Part shown: positions 8,651 through 17,607 of the stretch, in pieces | Layout of the letters: each line of letters opens with the position of its first letter | Numbering within the stretch: the stretch's first letter is position 1 | Origin: RGIG4097 sp964550635 | GTDB taxonomy: Bacteria; Bacillota; Clostridia; Christensenellales; CAG-917 | Reading direction: 5' to 3' | DNA: 64,000 nt | Assembly: GCA_964550635.1 (NCBI GenBank) | Contig: CAZJZV010000007.1 | Location: 1-64,000 of the forward strand | The notes under the pieces: generated by a model | The model's input: the letters and a program-made list of their open reading frames with translations, nothing else | Database searches by the model: none | What the model was told of the DNA's origin: nothing | Program-made: the position numbers and the translations under genes

Positions 8651-8802
8651 TAGAATAAAATGCGCGCGCAAAAAATCACAATCCTTGACTCAACAATCTC
8701 ATACTGAAATCATATCGCCCGCATCAAAAAGTCTTGCAATATTAGCGTCATTTCCTATTGAGAGTTTTTGTGAAAAACCACAATTTTACGAACTTGCTTG
8801 TA

Positions 8803-8832
8803 AAAAATAAGGCTATGATTTCATAGCCTTTT
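8803..8832 (-). terminator. Terminator after rlmD
   Basis: A 10-bp perfect stem (AAGGCTATGA / TCATAGCCTT) is followed on the minus strand by A then six T. It sits directly after the methyltransferase stop. Confidence 0.85.
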
Positions 8833-8834
8833 CG

Positions 8835-10187
8835 TTATTTCGCGGTTTTTTCAAGCACTGCGTAGGTCTCCACGTTTGAAGTTTGCGGAAACATATCGTA
8901 GGGTTGGACGGATTTCAAGGTGTAGCCGTTTTCGGTCAAACGTTTTATATCCCTTGCAAGAGTTGCGGGATTGCAGGAAACGTATGCAACGAGTTCAAAC
9001 CCGGCGGATATAATTCCGTCAATGGTGTCTTGTGAGCAACCTTTTCTCGGCGGATCGAGCACGATAGCACGCTTGCCCGCTTTTTCCGAATGGGATTTCA
9101 TAAACTCCCCTGCATCACCGAGTTCACAAGTTACTCTGTCGTCCACCCCGAGTTTTTTCATAAGGTTCTTTGCGTCTTCGACCGCTTCGGGCACGATTTC
9201 GACTGACGTGATTTTCGCATCTTTCAACCTGACTGCAAGTTGAGCGGTCAAGATTCCGACACCCGAATAGAGTTCAACGATATTTCCGTCGAAGTCTGCA
9301 AGAGTGCTTGCGACGTCGTCGTAAATCGCGTCTCTGATTTTGTCGTTGACTTGCAAGAAACTGCAAGGCGACACCTTTGCACTGAATGCGCCGAGATTTT
9401 GTTCTCTCTCTTGTCCCGCAATCAACGTCACTCCGTCCGTCATTATGACGTTCGTGTTTTTCTTGTTCACGGACACGTAGAGCGCAAAATTTTGAAAAGC
9501 GTTTTCGAGTCTTTTTGCAAGGTCGCTTGCGTAGGGCAAAGTGTCCCCGTTTATCACAACGACCGCGGACAAAAAGTTCGTCATTCTTGCAACGAGATGA
9601 CGAAGAAGACCTTTCCCCGTTTTCTCATCGTAGACGGACAAACCGTGTTCGTTTGCCCATTCGGTGACGACTGATATGAGAGTTGCCGCGCTATCGCCGT
9701 TCAATGCGCAATGCTTGAGAGACACGACTTTATGGGTGCGTTTTTCGAAAAACCCAAGCACGATTTTCTTTTCGCCGTTCACTCCAAACGGCAGAGAAAG
9801 CTTGTTTCTATACCCCCACTCGTTCAAAGACTTGACAGGGGGAACGGGGAAATCTATACCGCCGTTTCGAGACAGACTTCTTTCCACAAACTGCCGTTTC
9901 GTTTGCATTTGGAGAGCGTGGGACATATGTTGCAAGTCGCAACCGCCACACTTACCGAAATAGCAACAACGGGGTTTTACACGCTCGTTTGACGGAGATA
10001 AAACCTCGATTAAGTCACCAAACGCAACGTCTTTCTTCACGTAGTTGAGTCTGACTCGCACCTTTTCTCCAGGGAGCGCAAAGGGTACGAAAATAGGAAA
10101 TGCGCCGTATTTTACGACGCCTTCTCCTTCTATTCCGAGGTCAACGACCTCGCATTCGATTATATCTCCGACGAGAAGATCAATCAT
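8835..10187 (-). CDS. 23S rRNA (uracil-5-)-methyltransferase, RlmD/RlmCD type
   Basis: This 450-aa protein has an N-terminal TRAM domain (about residues 1-55). A cysteine cluster for a [4Fe-4S] centre follows (CCYFGKCGGC near 73-82, with a further Cys near 160), then a SAM-binding methyltransferase domain (VELYSGVGILT near 305). The C-terminus has LDPPRKGC and the catalytic SCNPATLARD. These features identify the RumA/TrmA superfamily. In Bacillota such enzymes often make m5U at both 747 and 1939 (RlmCD), so site specificity is uncertain. Its ATG overlaps the stop of the upstream esterase gene, showing coupling. A strong terminator follows. Confidence 0.92.
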   Translation of the reverse strand: MIDLLVGDIIECEVVDLGIEGEGVVKYGAFPIFVPFALPGEKVRVRLNYVKKDVAFGDLIEVLSPSNERVKPRCCYFGKCGGCDLQHMSHALQMQTKRQFVERSLSRNGGIDFPVPPVKSLNEWGYRNKLSLPFGVNGEKKIVLGFFEKRTHKVVSLKHCALNGDSAATLISVVTEWANEHGLSVYDEKTGKGLLRHLVARMTNFLSAVVVINGDTLPYASDLAKRLENAFQNFALYVSVNKKNTNVIMTDGVTLIAGQEREQNLGAFSAKVSPCSFLQVNDKIRDAIYDDVASTLADFDGNIVELYSGVGILTAQLAVRLKDAKITSVEIVPEAVEDAKNLMKKLGVDDRVTCELGDAGEFMKSHSEKAGKRAIVLDPPRKGCSQDTIDGIISAGFELVAYVSCNPATLARDIKRLTENGYTLKSVQPYDMFPQTSNVETYAVLEKTAK

Positions 10188-11332
10188 TTGCTTTTGTGTT
10201 CAAGAGACTTTTTGACTCTCTCGAAATTCGCACTCATATCAACGCCCGCTTTTTCTTCGGAGCGACGATACCAATCCATAAGCAAGGTCATATCGTGGCG
10301 CGCGGGTGCAAAGGGAGTGCGCAACACGTAGCAGTGCATATTGTTGAGAATATTCTTCCCGACTTTGTATTCGTTTTGAACGCCCGCCGCGGTGAGTTTT
10401 TTCGCCATACGTTTTGCTTCGCCAAGGCACAAAAGGTCGAGTCCGCCGCCGTTGTTGTAGGATTCGGGGAATTCTTTGGTGAGATAGTTATACGGAATGG
10501 ATTCCTTATAAAACTCCCAACTTCTAAATTCCTTTCTCGACTTTCTACCACTGAAATATCTGACCATAAGGGTGTGCGTACAAGGTATTCTGTACATGGT
10601 TTCAAAACTGAACGCGCCCGATATGAAGATACATCTTTTGATCTTGACTTTCATTTCGGGAAGACCGAGTTTCTTGCCGTATTCGGGGACTGAAGACGCG
10701 CAACCCGCACACGCGGAAAGGTGTCCGCCCGAACTATCGCCGGTGATTGTTACGTCGTTCAAGTCAAGGTTGAATTCATCCTTTATGGTTTCAAGGAAGT
10801 TGAGTGCGTCGACGACGTCCTTCAAATTTTCGGGGAAGAAAACTTCGGGGGCGAGTCTATGGTCGATAACGCACACGACTGCGCCCATTGCGGCAAACAG
10901 TCTTGCATATCCGTCACGGCGCGGACGATTGTGGATAACCCAACCGCCACCCGGCACGTCCACGACGACGGGATTTTTCTCCCCTACGGTCACGGACGGA
11001 AGATATATATCCATAACGAGTTGTTGTCCGTCGATTTCCTTGTAGACGACGTCCCTGACGATTTTGATTTCCTTATTGAAAGCGGTTTTGGAGTTAGGAA
11101 GCGACCTGCTCTCTTCGGCGACGTCGAAAATATCTGCCATAAGCGGATAGCGGAACATACCGAATTTTTTTCTGAACGCTTTGCATTGAGCCTTATCGTT
11201 CGCTTTCCATTCTTTAATTTTGTTGATTGCGTCGGGATTTCCCGATTTCAAAACCTGCTTATACTTCTTTGAATTAGCGATATGGTCGTTCCAATAAACG
11301 TAATGTTCTTCAGTCGCGTACTTTCTTTCCAT
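10184..11332 (-). CDS. Alpha/beta hydrolase, HSL-like carboxylesterase
   Basis: This 382-aa protein has no signal peptide. The oxyanion-hole region DVPGGGWVIHNRPRRDG (near 125) replaces the usual HGGG. The nucleophile elbow is GDSSGGHLSACAG (Ser near 199), and a late NNMHCYV supplies the likely catalytic His. The core resembles family IV (hormone-sensitive-lipase-like) esterases. The first ~110 residues form an extra helical segment rich in Lys and Tyr. The substrate is unknown. It is co-transcribed with the rRNA methyltransferase gene (4-bp overlap). Only 44 bp separate it from pfp upstream, and that gap holds a hairpin. Confidence 0.82.
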   Translation of the reverse strand: MERKYATEEHYVYWNDHIANSKKYKQVLKSGNPDAINKIKEWKANDKAQCKAFRKKFGMFRYPLMADIFDVAEESRSLPNSKTAFNKEIKIVRDVVYKEIDGQQLVMDIYLPSVTVGEKNPVVVDVPGGGWVIHNRPRRDGYARLFAAMGAVVCVIDHRLAPEVFFPENLKDVVDALNFLETIKDEFNLDLNDVTITGDSSGGHLSACAGCASSVPEYGKKLGLPEMKVKIKRCIFISGAFSFETMYRIPCTHTLMVRYFSGRKSRKEFRSWEFYKESIPYNYLTKEFPESYNNGGGLDLLCLGEAKRMAKKLTAAGVQNEYKVGKNILNNMHCYVLRTPFAPARHDMTLLMDWYRRSEEKAGVDMSANFERVKKSLEHKSK

Positions 11333-11344
11333 ACTTCCTCCAAA

Positions 11345-11372
11345 GCAAAATACGGCATATAGCCGTATTTCA
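11345..11372 (-). terminator. Hairpin after pfp
   Basis: The stem AAATACGGC / GCCGTATTT is followed by TTTTGCTTT on the minus strand. It lies in the 44-bp gap between pfp and the esterase gene. It probably causes partial termination, since I see no separate promoter for the esterase. Confidence 0.6.
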
Positions 11373-11376
11373 CCAC

Positions 11377-12621
11377 TTATTTTTGTGCGTAAACTTTTTT
11401 GAGTTGAGAGAATCTCGGCAAACCGTCTTCGAGCGGTGCTTTTGCGTCTCCTTGGATGAGCGGGAGCGCGTACTTGACGTACTCTTCGCTGACGCCCTTA
11501 CCGTCGTTGGTTATCCAATTGAGAGGGACGGTTTTTTCGGTGTTGGCGGCGAGTTCAAGGGGCATAAGGACGGGTTTGCAAGAATATTCTTCGCTGGAAT
11601 AATCTCTTTCAAAGATGACCATTTTATCCGTTTCGCCCGCGACCGCGCTTCTGACTGCGAACGCACCTGCTTCAAACGCTTCTTCGACGTCCACTTTGCT
11701 TGCAAGGTGTGCTCCGCAACGTTGCATAAGACTGAGTTCGATAGGACGGACTTTCACGCCGAGTTCTTTCTTGATGAGTCCCGCGAGTTTTGCGGCAAGA
11801 CCGCCGAGTTCCGCATGACCGAACAAGTCGTTTGCGCCGACTTTGCTTTCGGAAACGTAGTTGCCGTCTTTGTCCTTGATGCCTTCGGATACGACGACGA
11901 TACATTTATTGTTGTTCTTCGAGCAAACTTCTCTGACGTCTTCGACGAATTGTTTGACGTCGAAGGGGACTTCGGGAAGATAGATAAGATCCGCGCCGAG
12001 TCCTTTGTAGTTTGCGAGTTCCGCCGCGGCGGTGAGCCAACCAGCGTTTCTGCCCATCGCTTCGATGACGCAAACAAGACCGAAGTTGTAGACTTTCGCA
12101 TCGAGATTGCATTCCATGACGGTGGTTGCGATATATTTTGCCGCGCTTGCATAGCCGGGGCAATGGTCGGTGCCGTAAAGGTCGTTGTCGATAGTCTTGG
12201 GCACGCCGATGACGTTGCAGTCGTAGCCGACGGATTGCAAATATTTGCTTATCTTGTTGCAAGTGTCCATACTGTCGTTTCCGCCGTTGTAGAAGAAGTA
12301 GCGGATATTATATTTGCTGAACACTTCGAGAATGCGTTTATAATCGGTGTCGTCAACCGCCGCGTCTTTGAGTTTGTATCTCGCAGAGCCGAGTGCGCTC
12401 GACGGAGTGTATTTGAGAAGTTCGATTTCTCTGGGGTCTTCTTTGCCCATATCGTAGAATTTCTCGTTGAGAATGCCGACGATACCGTGTTCCGCGCCGT
12501 AAACCGCGGTGATGTTGCCTTGTCTCAAAGCCTCGGTGAATACGCCCGCCGCGCTACTGTTGATGACGGAGGTAGGACCGCCGCTTTGTCCGAACATACA
12601 TGCTCCAACCAAATTTTTCAT
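11377..12621 (-). CDS. pfp: Pyrophosphate-type 6-phosphofructokinase
   Basis: This 414-aa phosphofructokinase is expected to interconvert fructose 6-phosphate and fructose 1,6-bisphosphate. Two positions point to PPi rather than ATP as phosphoryl donor. GGNDS at 113-117 has Asp where ATP enzymes have Gly (GGDGS), and PKTIDND at 141-147 has the Lys found in PPi enzymes where ATP enzymes have Gly. The residue before it is Asn instead of the common Asp, which I recall from some clostridial members. RBS AGGAG lies just upstream. It follows pfkA by 30 bp, so the two kinases are probably one transcript. A PPi enzyme is reversible and saves ATP in glycolysis. Confidence 0.9.
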   Translation of the reverse strand: MKNLVGACMFGQSGGPTSVINSSAAGVFTEALRQGNITAVYGAEHGIVGILNEKFYDMGKEDPREIELLKYTPSSALGSARYKLKDAAVDDTDYKRILEVFSKYNIRYFFYNGGNDSMDTCNKISKYLQSVGYDCNVIGVPKTIDNDLYGTDHCPGYASAAKYIATTVMECNLDAKVYNFGLVCVIEAMGRNAGWLTAAAELANYKGLGADLIYLPEVPFDVKQFVEDVREVCSKNNNKCIVVVSEGIKDKDGNYVSESKVGANDLFGHAELGGLAAKLAGLIKKELGVKVRPIELSLMQRCGAHLASKVDVEEAFEAGAFAVRSAVAGETDKMVIFERDYSSEEYSCKPVLMPLELAANTEKTVPLNWITNDGKGVSEEYVKYALPLIQGDAKAPLEDGLPRFSQLKKVYAQK

Positions 12622-12651
12622 ATGAATCTCCTAAATTATACTGCGTGTTTA

Positions 12652-13629
12652 TTATTTACTGATGAGAGTCGAGATATTGTATATCTGCTCGTTGAAGGTC
12701 TTGGGGGTATTGAGTGCTTCGCTGACGGTCATATCGATGAGGTTTCCACCGCGAATGCCGACGACTCTACCGCTTTGTCCGTCGTCGATGAGGTCGACCG
12801 CTCTGACTGCAAGACGAGATGCAAGCACTCTGTCGCTCATTGTAGGAATACCGCCTCTTTGGATATAACTGAGTGCGATATGGTTGATGGTTTTGCCGGT
12901 CGCTTCCCCGACTTTCTTCATAAGTTCGTCTTTGATGTCGTTTCTGCCTTCCGCAAGGACGATGATAGTGGAAGTCTTGCCCTTTTCAAAGCCTTCCTTG
13001 ACACTCTTTGCGATAGCGTCCACGTCAACGGGTGCTTCGGGAAGAATGACGTATTCCGCTCCGCCTGCAAGAGACGTGTAGAGAGCGATGTCACCGCAAT
13101 GACGTCCCATAACTTCGAGAACCATTATTCTGTCGTGAGAAGTGATGGTGTCGCGGAGTTTCAAAATCGCGTCGAGAACGGTGTTGCAAGCGGTGTCGAA
13201 ACCGATCGTGTAGTCCGTGTAACCCATATCGTTGTCGATAGTGCCGGGGATGCCGATGACTCTCAAATCCGTCATCTTGTGCAGGTCGCGCAGACCGCGG
13301 AAAGAACCGTCGCCACCAATGACGATAAGGGAATCGCAACCGCGTTTTAGAAGGTTGTTAGCCGCGGCTTTGAGCACTTCGGGATCCTTGAAATCACCGC
13401 TTCTACCCGTGCGGAGAATGGTACCGCCGGTATGCACGCAGTTTGAAACACTGCTATATTGCATCTCGAATATATCGTCGTTCACAAGACCTACGTAGCC
13501 GTGGCGAACACCGTAAACCGTGTAGCCCTTGGAAAGAGCGTATCTGACGGCGGCGCGGATACCCGCGTTCATTCCGGAGGAATCACCACCGCTAGTAAGG
13601 ATTGCTAATTTCTTTTCTTTTCGTGCCAT
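12652..13629 (-). CDS. pfkA: ATP-dependent 6-phosphofructokinase
   Basis: This 325-aa classical bacterial PFK has the N-terminal LAILTSGGDSSGMNAGIR nucleotide-binding motif. GGDGSFRG lies near 105 (Gly at the ATP-selective position), GIPGTIDNDMGYTDYTIG near 125, and the effector-site region follows. The start at 13629 gives MARKEKK with GAGGTG 7 bases upstream. A TTG four codons earlier is less likely. It is the first gene of a pfkA-pfp unit driven by the promoter at 13660-13688. The dnaE-pfkA neighbourhood is classic for Bacillota, but pfp here occupies the place where pyk is often found. Confidence 0.95.
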   Translation of the reverse strand: MARKEKKLAILTSGGDSSGMNAGIRAAVRYALSKGYTVYGVRHGYVGLVNDDIFEMQYSSVSNCVHTGGTILRTGRSGDFKDPEVLKAAANNLLKRGCDSLIVIGGDGSFRGLRDLHKMTDLRVIGIPGTIDNDMGYTDYTIGFDTACNTVLDAILKLRDTITSHDRIMVLEVMGRHCGDIALYTSLAGGAEYVILPEAPVDVDAIAKSVKEGFEKGKTSTIIVLAEGRNDIKDELMKKVGEATGKTINHIALSYIQRGGIPTMSDRVLASRLAVRAVDLIDDGQSGRVVGIRGGNLIDMTVSEALNTPKTFNEQIYNISTLISK

Positions 13630-13642
13630 AATACACCTCAAA

Positions 13643-13688
13643 AATGTTCACTGTTAAACATTCTAACACACGCCCGCGTATAAATCAA
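13643..13688 (-). promoter_or_regulatory. Promoter and candidate operator of pfkA
   Basis: TTGATT (13683-13688) and TAGAAT (13660-13665) are separated by 17 bp on the minus strand. Directly at the expected transcript start is an inverted repeat, AATGTT-8 bp-AACATT (13643-13662), that could bind a repressor. The promoter call is good; the operator is inference. Confidence 0.7.
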
Positions 13689-13768
13689 TAATGAATTTCT
13701 AAAATTATTAAATAATATTATAAAGACCGCGTGAAAATAAAATATTCTATGGTGCCGTCCCGAACTCA

Positions 13769-13810
13769 TTTCTCTGTCATTCCGAGCGTAGCGTGGGAAT
13801 GACAGAGAAA
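13769..13810. repeat. REP-like palindrome, family 1
   Basis: Two perfect 15-bp arms (13769-13783 and 13796-13810, TTTCTCTGTCATTCC and its complement) flank the loop GAGCGTAGCGTG. Related CATTCCGAGCG(T/G)AGCGT sequences recur at 23793, 43318 and 43661, so this is a dispersed family. Confidence 0.85.
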
Positions 13811-13828
13811 TTTAACTAAAAATCCACA

Positions 13829-13943
13829 ATATGCAGACGGTGTCGCTAAAAGCGACTGTCGTCTGCATATATCATGCTTGCGAAGCAAGTATATCATATT
13901 GCGATAGCAATATATCATATGCGACCGAGTCGCATATATCATT
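13829..13943. repeat. Hairpin array with ATATCAT spacers, copy A
   Basis: A long capping hairpin (13829-13870) is followed by three different short hairpins. Each is bounded by the heptamer ATATCAT, which starts at 13869, 13891, 13912 and 13936 (spacing 22, 21, 24). Stems are GCTTGC/GCAAG(T), ATTGC/GCAAT and ATGCGAC/GTCGCAT. The array abuts the dnaE terminator. A second copy with other stem sequences lies at 43705-43821. Confidence 0.85.
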
Positions 13944-13973
13944 GAAAAAGCACTCCGCTCGGAGTGCTTTTTC
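13944..13973 (-). terminator. Terminator of dnaE
   Basis: The perfect stem AAAAAGCACTCCG / CGGAGTGCTTTTT directly follows the dnaE stop on the minus strand. It has A/T runs on both sides. Confidence 0.85.
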
Positions 13974-13974
13974 A

Positions 13975-16900
13975 TCATTTAATTACGTATTTCACGTTGT
14001 TTTCGCCGACGATGTTTTTCAGTTTTCTGATGAGTTCGTCGGTCACTTCCGCCCTTTGCGGAAATTCCATAAGGCAGTACTTGCCGTTTTTCTTCACCTG
14101 CGCTTGCACGGGTACGTTGCCTTTATGTATTGCAAGCACGCCGCCGATGAGTTTCATTTCGTTGTCGTTGTTGATAAGCACGTAAAGCACACCACCCGCG
14201 TCCTTCGTCGTGTTGTTTTCCCACGGCTCGATTTTCTCGACGTTGATTTTGGGATCGGACTCGTCGCGCAAGTCGATTTTGCCGTAGACTTTGATGGGTG
14301 CGTCCCCTTCGAGAAGTCTGCCGTAACGCTCGTAGGCTCTTGCGAACATACTGAACGAAATCGCGCCCATTCTGTCTTCGAGTTTGCCGACCGCGAAACG
14401 TCTTTGATCTGTCTTCGTGACTTTCCTTTCGTACGATGCGACGATACACCCCATAGTCACGGGTTTGCCCGCAAGGTTTTTATCCACGACCATACCGGCG
14501 TTTTCGCCCTCGTCCTCATCGTCACTGACTTCTTCGGACTCCACGTAGAGCATACCGGTATCGAAGTTGAACTCCCCTTTTCTGACGACGTAATCATCGA
14601 GCGGATGACCGCTAACGTACATGCCGAGAACCTCTTTTTCTTCGGACAAAATCTGTTGTTTTGAGTATTCGGCGAGTTCGGTATATTTGACTTCAACATC
14701 CTCAATCAGTTCGTCGAACAGTGACATTTGACCTGATAAACTGCTTTTTCTGTCATTTGCGACCTGATTCATAATGCTCTCGTAGGACGCCATCAAAGTG
14801 GAACGAGTTTTGCCGAAACAATCGAACGCACCGCCTTTGATAAGGTTCTCGACCATGCGTTTATTGATCTGCCCGGTGCAACGAGAGATAAAGTCTTTGA
14901 GATCCTTGAACTCACCGTTTTCGCGCTCTTTGATGACGAAGTCGATTGCGTTTTCCCCGACGTTTTTCACGCCCATAAGACCGTAACGAACGTTGTTGCC
15001 TTCGATTGAGAAGAGTTGTTTGGAGCGGTTGATATCGGGTGCCAAAATCTTCACGCCTTGACGACGGAGATAGTTGATATAGTGGGTGACTTCTTCGGCG
15101 TTTGTTATTCTGTTATTGATGACCGCCGCCAAGAAGTGAACGGGATAATAGCACTTCAACCACGCAGTTTGGTAGGTCAGGAATGTGTATGCCGCCGCGT
15201 GCGATTTGTTGAATGCGTAGCTTGCGAATTTCAAAATCGAATCGAAAAGCGAACTTGCGATTTCTTCACTCACACCGTTTGCGACCGCGCCGATTATATA
15301 TCTATGCGTAGCGTCGCCCGCAAGGTAACCGCCGTGCAAGAAGATTTCCTTTTGCGCTTCGAGGACGGCAAGTTTTTTCTTGGAGATAGCGCGTCTCATA
15401 ATGTCCGCGCCGCCGAATGAATAGCCCGCGACTTTCTGCGCAATCTGCATAACCTGTTCTTGATAGACGATACAACCGTAGGTGACTTCGAGCACTTCTT
15501 TGAGAAGGGGGTGCGCGTACACCACTTTATCCGGTTCGCGTTTGCCCTTGATAAAATCGTCGATGAACTGCATAGGACCGGGACGATAAAGGGAAATACC
15601 TGCGATGACGTCTTCGATATTGGTGGGTTGGAGTTGGCTCATAAACTTCTTCATACCACCGCTTTCGAGCTGGAATACCGCTTCGCAGTCCCCCGACGCG
15701 ATAAGTTCGTAGATTTTTGGGTCTTCGTAGCCGAGTTTATGGAAGTCCACGTCCACGCCCTTATCTTCCTTGATATACTTGCACGCTTCGGATATATCCG
15801 TCAAAGTCTTCAAACCAAGGAAGTCCATTTTGAGAAGTCCGATATTCTCGACGACGAGTTTGTCAAACTGCGTGACGATGTCGTCCTTATTTCTCGAAAG
15901 TGGTACGTGGTCAAGGAGCGGTTCACTGCAAATAACGACGCCCGCCGCATGCTCGGACGTCTGTCTGGGCATACCTTCGAGGCGGATAGCGACGTCGATG
16001 ACTTCTCTTGCCTGCGGATTGGTTTCGTAAAGCATTCTGAAATCTTCCGAATACCCTTCGGAGCCGGGAGTCAGGACCTGTCGCAACAAGTATTTGCCGT
16101 TGGGAATATCTTTCACCCAGTTATTCGACTCGGTGTAAGGCACGTCGTACACTCTCGCGACGTCTTTCACCGCCGCTTTCGCACTCATCGTGGAGTAGGC
16201 GATAATCTGCGACACCTTGTCCGCGCCGTACTTTTTGACGACGTAATCTATGACTTCGGGACGGCGCACGAAACAAAAGTCCACGTCGAAGTCGGGCATG
16301 GTAACTCTTTCTTCGGACAAGAATCTCTCGAAAATGAGTTTGTAGCGCAAGGGGTCTACGTCGGTGATTCCGATTGAATACGCGACCAAACTGCCCACGC
16401 CGCTACCTCTGCCGGGACCTACGGGGATACCCATTTCCTTTGCGGCGTTACAGTAGTCCCAAACGATAAGGAAGTAGTCGTTGAAACCGCACTTGTTGAT
16501 GACGCCGAGTTCGTAATCCAATCTCTGCTTGATTTCGGGAGTGATGACGTCGTAACGATTTTTGATTCTCTCCCACGCAAGGTCGTGGAGATATTGAGCT
16601 GTCGTCCTGTCCCCTATCTCGTCGTTGGTGTAATGCGGAATGTAGAAAACGTGTTTCGTGTCCGCCACGAAATAGTCGGACACTTTGTCCGCGATTTCTC
16701 TCGTGTTGTCGATTGCTTCGGGACACCAAGCGAACAACTCTCTCATCTCTTCTTCGGATTTGAGATAGAAGTTATCGCTCTCGAAACGAATGCCGTTGAC
16801 TTCGGTCTTTTTGCAACCGAGGTTGATACATTCCATAGTATCTTGCACGTCCGCGTCCTCTCTTTCGATATAGTGGACGTCGTTCGTTGCGACGACTTTT

Positions 16901-17541
16901 ACGCCGATTTCCTTTGCAAGTTTATAGAGTTGCGGAAGTATCTTCTTTTCTTCGGGGATGCCGTGGTCTTGAAGTTCGATATAGTAGTCGCCGGGGGCGA
17001 ACATATCTCTCATCTTCGTTGCGTATTCGACCGCGCCTTGATAGTCGTTATGCACGAGATATTGCGGCACTTGCCCCGCAAGACACGCCGAGCAACAAAT
17101 AAGTCCGTCCGTGTGCCCATCCAAGAGTTTCAAGTCAATTCTCGGCTTGGTGTAGAAACCGTCCACGAAAGACTTCGACGACAAATACATCAGATTTTTG
17201 TAACCTTCGAGATTCTTCGCGAGCAGGATGAGATGTCGATTTTTGTGAAGGACTTCGGAAGTTTTCTGGTACATATCGTCGGCGACGTAGAACTCACTGC
17301 CGATGATAGGTTTTATGTCGTTCTTTCTCATTTGCGAAACGAAAATATGCACGCCGTACATATTGCCGTGGTCGGTGATTGCGACCGAATCCATACCCCT
17401 TGCCTTCAAGGCGTCCGCAAGCGGACAAGTCGTTGTGACCTTGTCCGGCTCGTCGGGATTTACGACCTGTTGAGAGAGCCTGACTGCGCCGTCAAGCAAA
17501 CTGTATTCGGTGTGTAGATGAAGATGAACAAAATTTCCCAT
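13975..17541 (-). CDS. dnaE: DNA polymerase III subunit alpha, DnaE
   Basis: This 1,188-aa replicative polymerase subunit has an N-terminal PHP domain with an apparently intact metal-site motif (FVHLHLHTEYSLLDGA; ITDHGNMYG). The palm domain carries MPDFDVDFCFVRR, with the two catalytic Asp near residues 415-417, and KMDFLGLKTL supplies the third. Helix-hairpin-helix and C-terminal OB-fold regions (VTMGCIVASYERKVTKTDQR) follow. Length and order match the DnaE family rather than PolC. GGGA lies about 9 bases before the ATG. It sits 66 bp after whiA and ends at a strong terminator beside a hairpin array. The gene order whiA-dnaE-pfkA is conserved in Bacillota. Confidence 0.96.
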   Translation of the reverse strand: MGNFVHLHLHTEYSLLDGAVRLSQQVVNPDEPDKVTTTCPLADALKARGMDSVAITDHGNMYGVHIFVSQMRKNDIKPIIGSEFYVADDMYQKTSEVLHKNRHLILLAKNLEGYKNLMYLSSKSFVDGFYTKPRIDLKLLDGHTDGLICCSACLAGQVPQYLVHNDYQGAVEYATKMRDMFAPGDYYIELQDHGIPEEKKILPQLYKLAKEIGVKVVATNDVHYIEREDADVQDTMECINLGCKKTEVNGIRFESDNFYLKSEEEMRELFAWCPEAIDNTREIADKVSDYFVADTKHVFYIPHYTNDEIGDRTTAQYLHDLAWERIKNRYDVITPEIKQRLDYELGVINKCGFNDYFLIVWDYCNAAKEMGIPVGPGRGSGVGSLVAYSIGITDVDPLRYKLIFERFLSEERVTMPDFDVDFCFVRRPEVIDYVVKKYGADKVSQIIAYSTMSAKAAVKDVARVYDVPYTESNNWVKDIPNGKYLLRQVLTPGSEGYSEDFRMLYETNPQAREVIDVAIRLEGMPRQTSEHAAGVVICSEPLLDHVPLSRNKDDIVTQFDKLVVENIGLLKMDFLGLKTLTDISEACKYIKEDKGVDVDFHKLGYEDPKIYELIASGDCEAVFQLESGGMKKFMSQLQPTNIEDVIAGISLYRPGPMQFIDDFIKGKREPDKVVYAHPLLKEVLEVTYGCIVYQEQVMQIAQKVAGYSFGGADIMRRAISKKKLAVLEAQKEIFLHGGYLAGDATHRYIIGAVANGVSEEIASSLFDSILKFASYAFNKSHAAAYTFLTYQTAWLKCYYPVHFLAAVINNRITNAEEVTHYINYLRRQGVKILAPDINRSKQLFSIEGNNVRYGLMGVKNVGENAIDFVIKERENGEFKDLKDFISRCTGQINKRMVENLIKGGAFDCFGKTRSTLMASYESIMNQVANDRKSSLSGQMSLFDELIEDVEVKYTELAEYSKQQILSEEKEVLGMYVSGHPLDDYVVRKGEFNFDTGMLYVESEEVSDDEDEGENAGMVVDKNLAGKPVTMGCIVASYERKVTKTDQRRFAVGKLEDRMGAISFSMFARAYERYGRLLEGDAPIKVYGKIDLRDESDPKINVEKIEPWENNTTKDAGGVLYVLINNDNEMKLIGGVLAIHKGNVPVQAQVKKNGKYCLMEFPQRAEVTDELIRKLKNIVGENNVKYVIK

Positions 17542-17607
17542 TTCCTTTTTCCCTGTTTATATTCGTATTTTATACCGTTATTTTCGCACGATAAAGTGTC
17601 GTTTGTG

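Noticed and set aside
11383..13350. 655-aa plus-strand open frame opposite pfp and pfkA
   Set aside because: Both minus-strand genes are well supported by motifs and RBS. The plus frame has no recognisable domain or RBS and arises from codon bias that avoids antisense stops.
13829..13943. Possible CRISPR array
   Set aside because: The repeated unit is only 7 bp and each interval is itself a palindrome. No cas genes are present.
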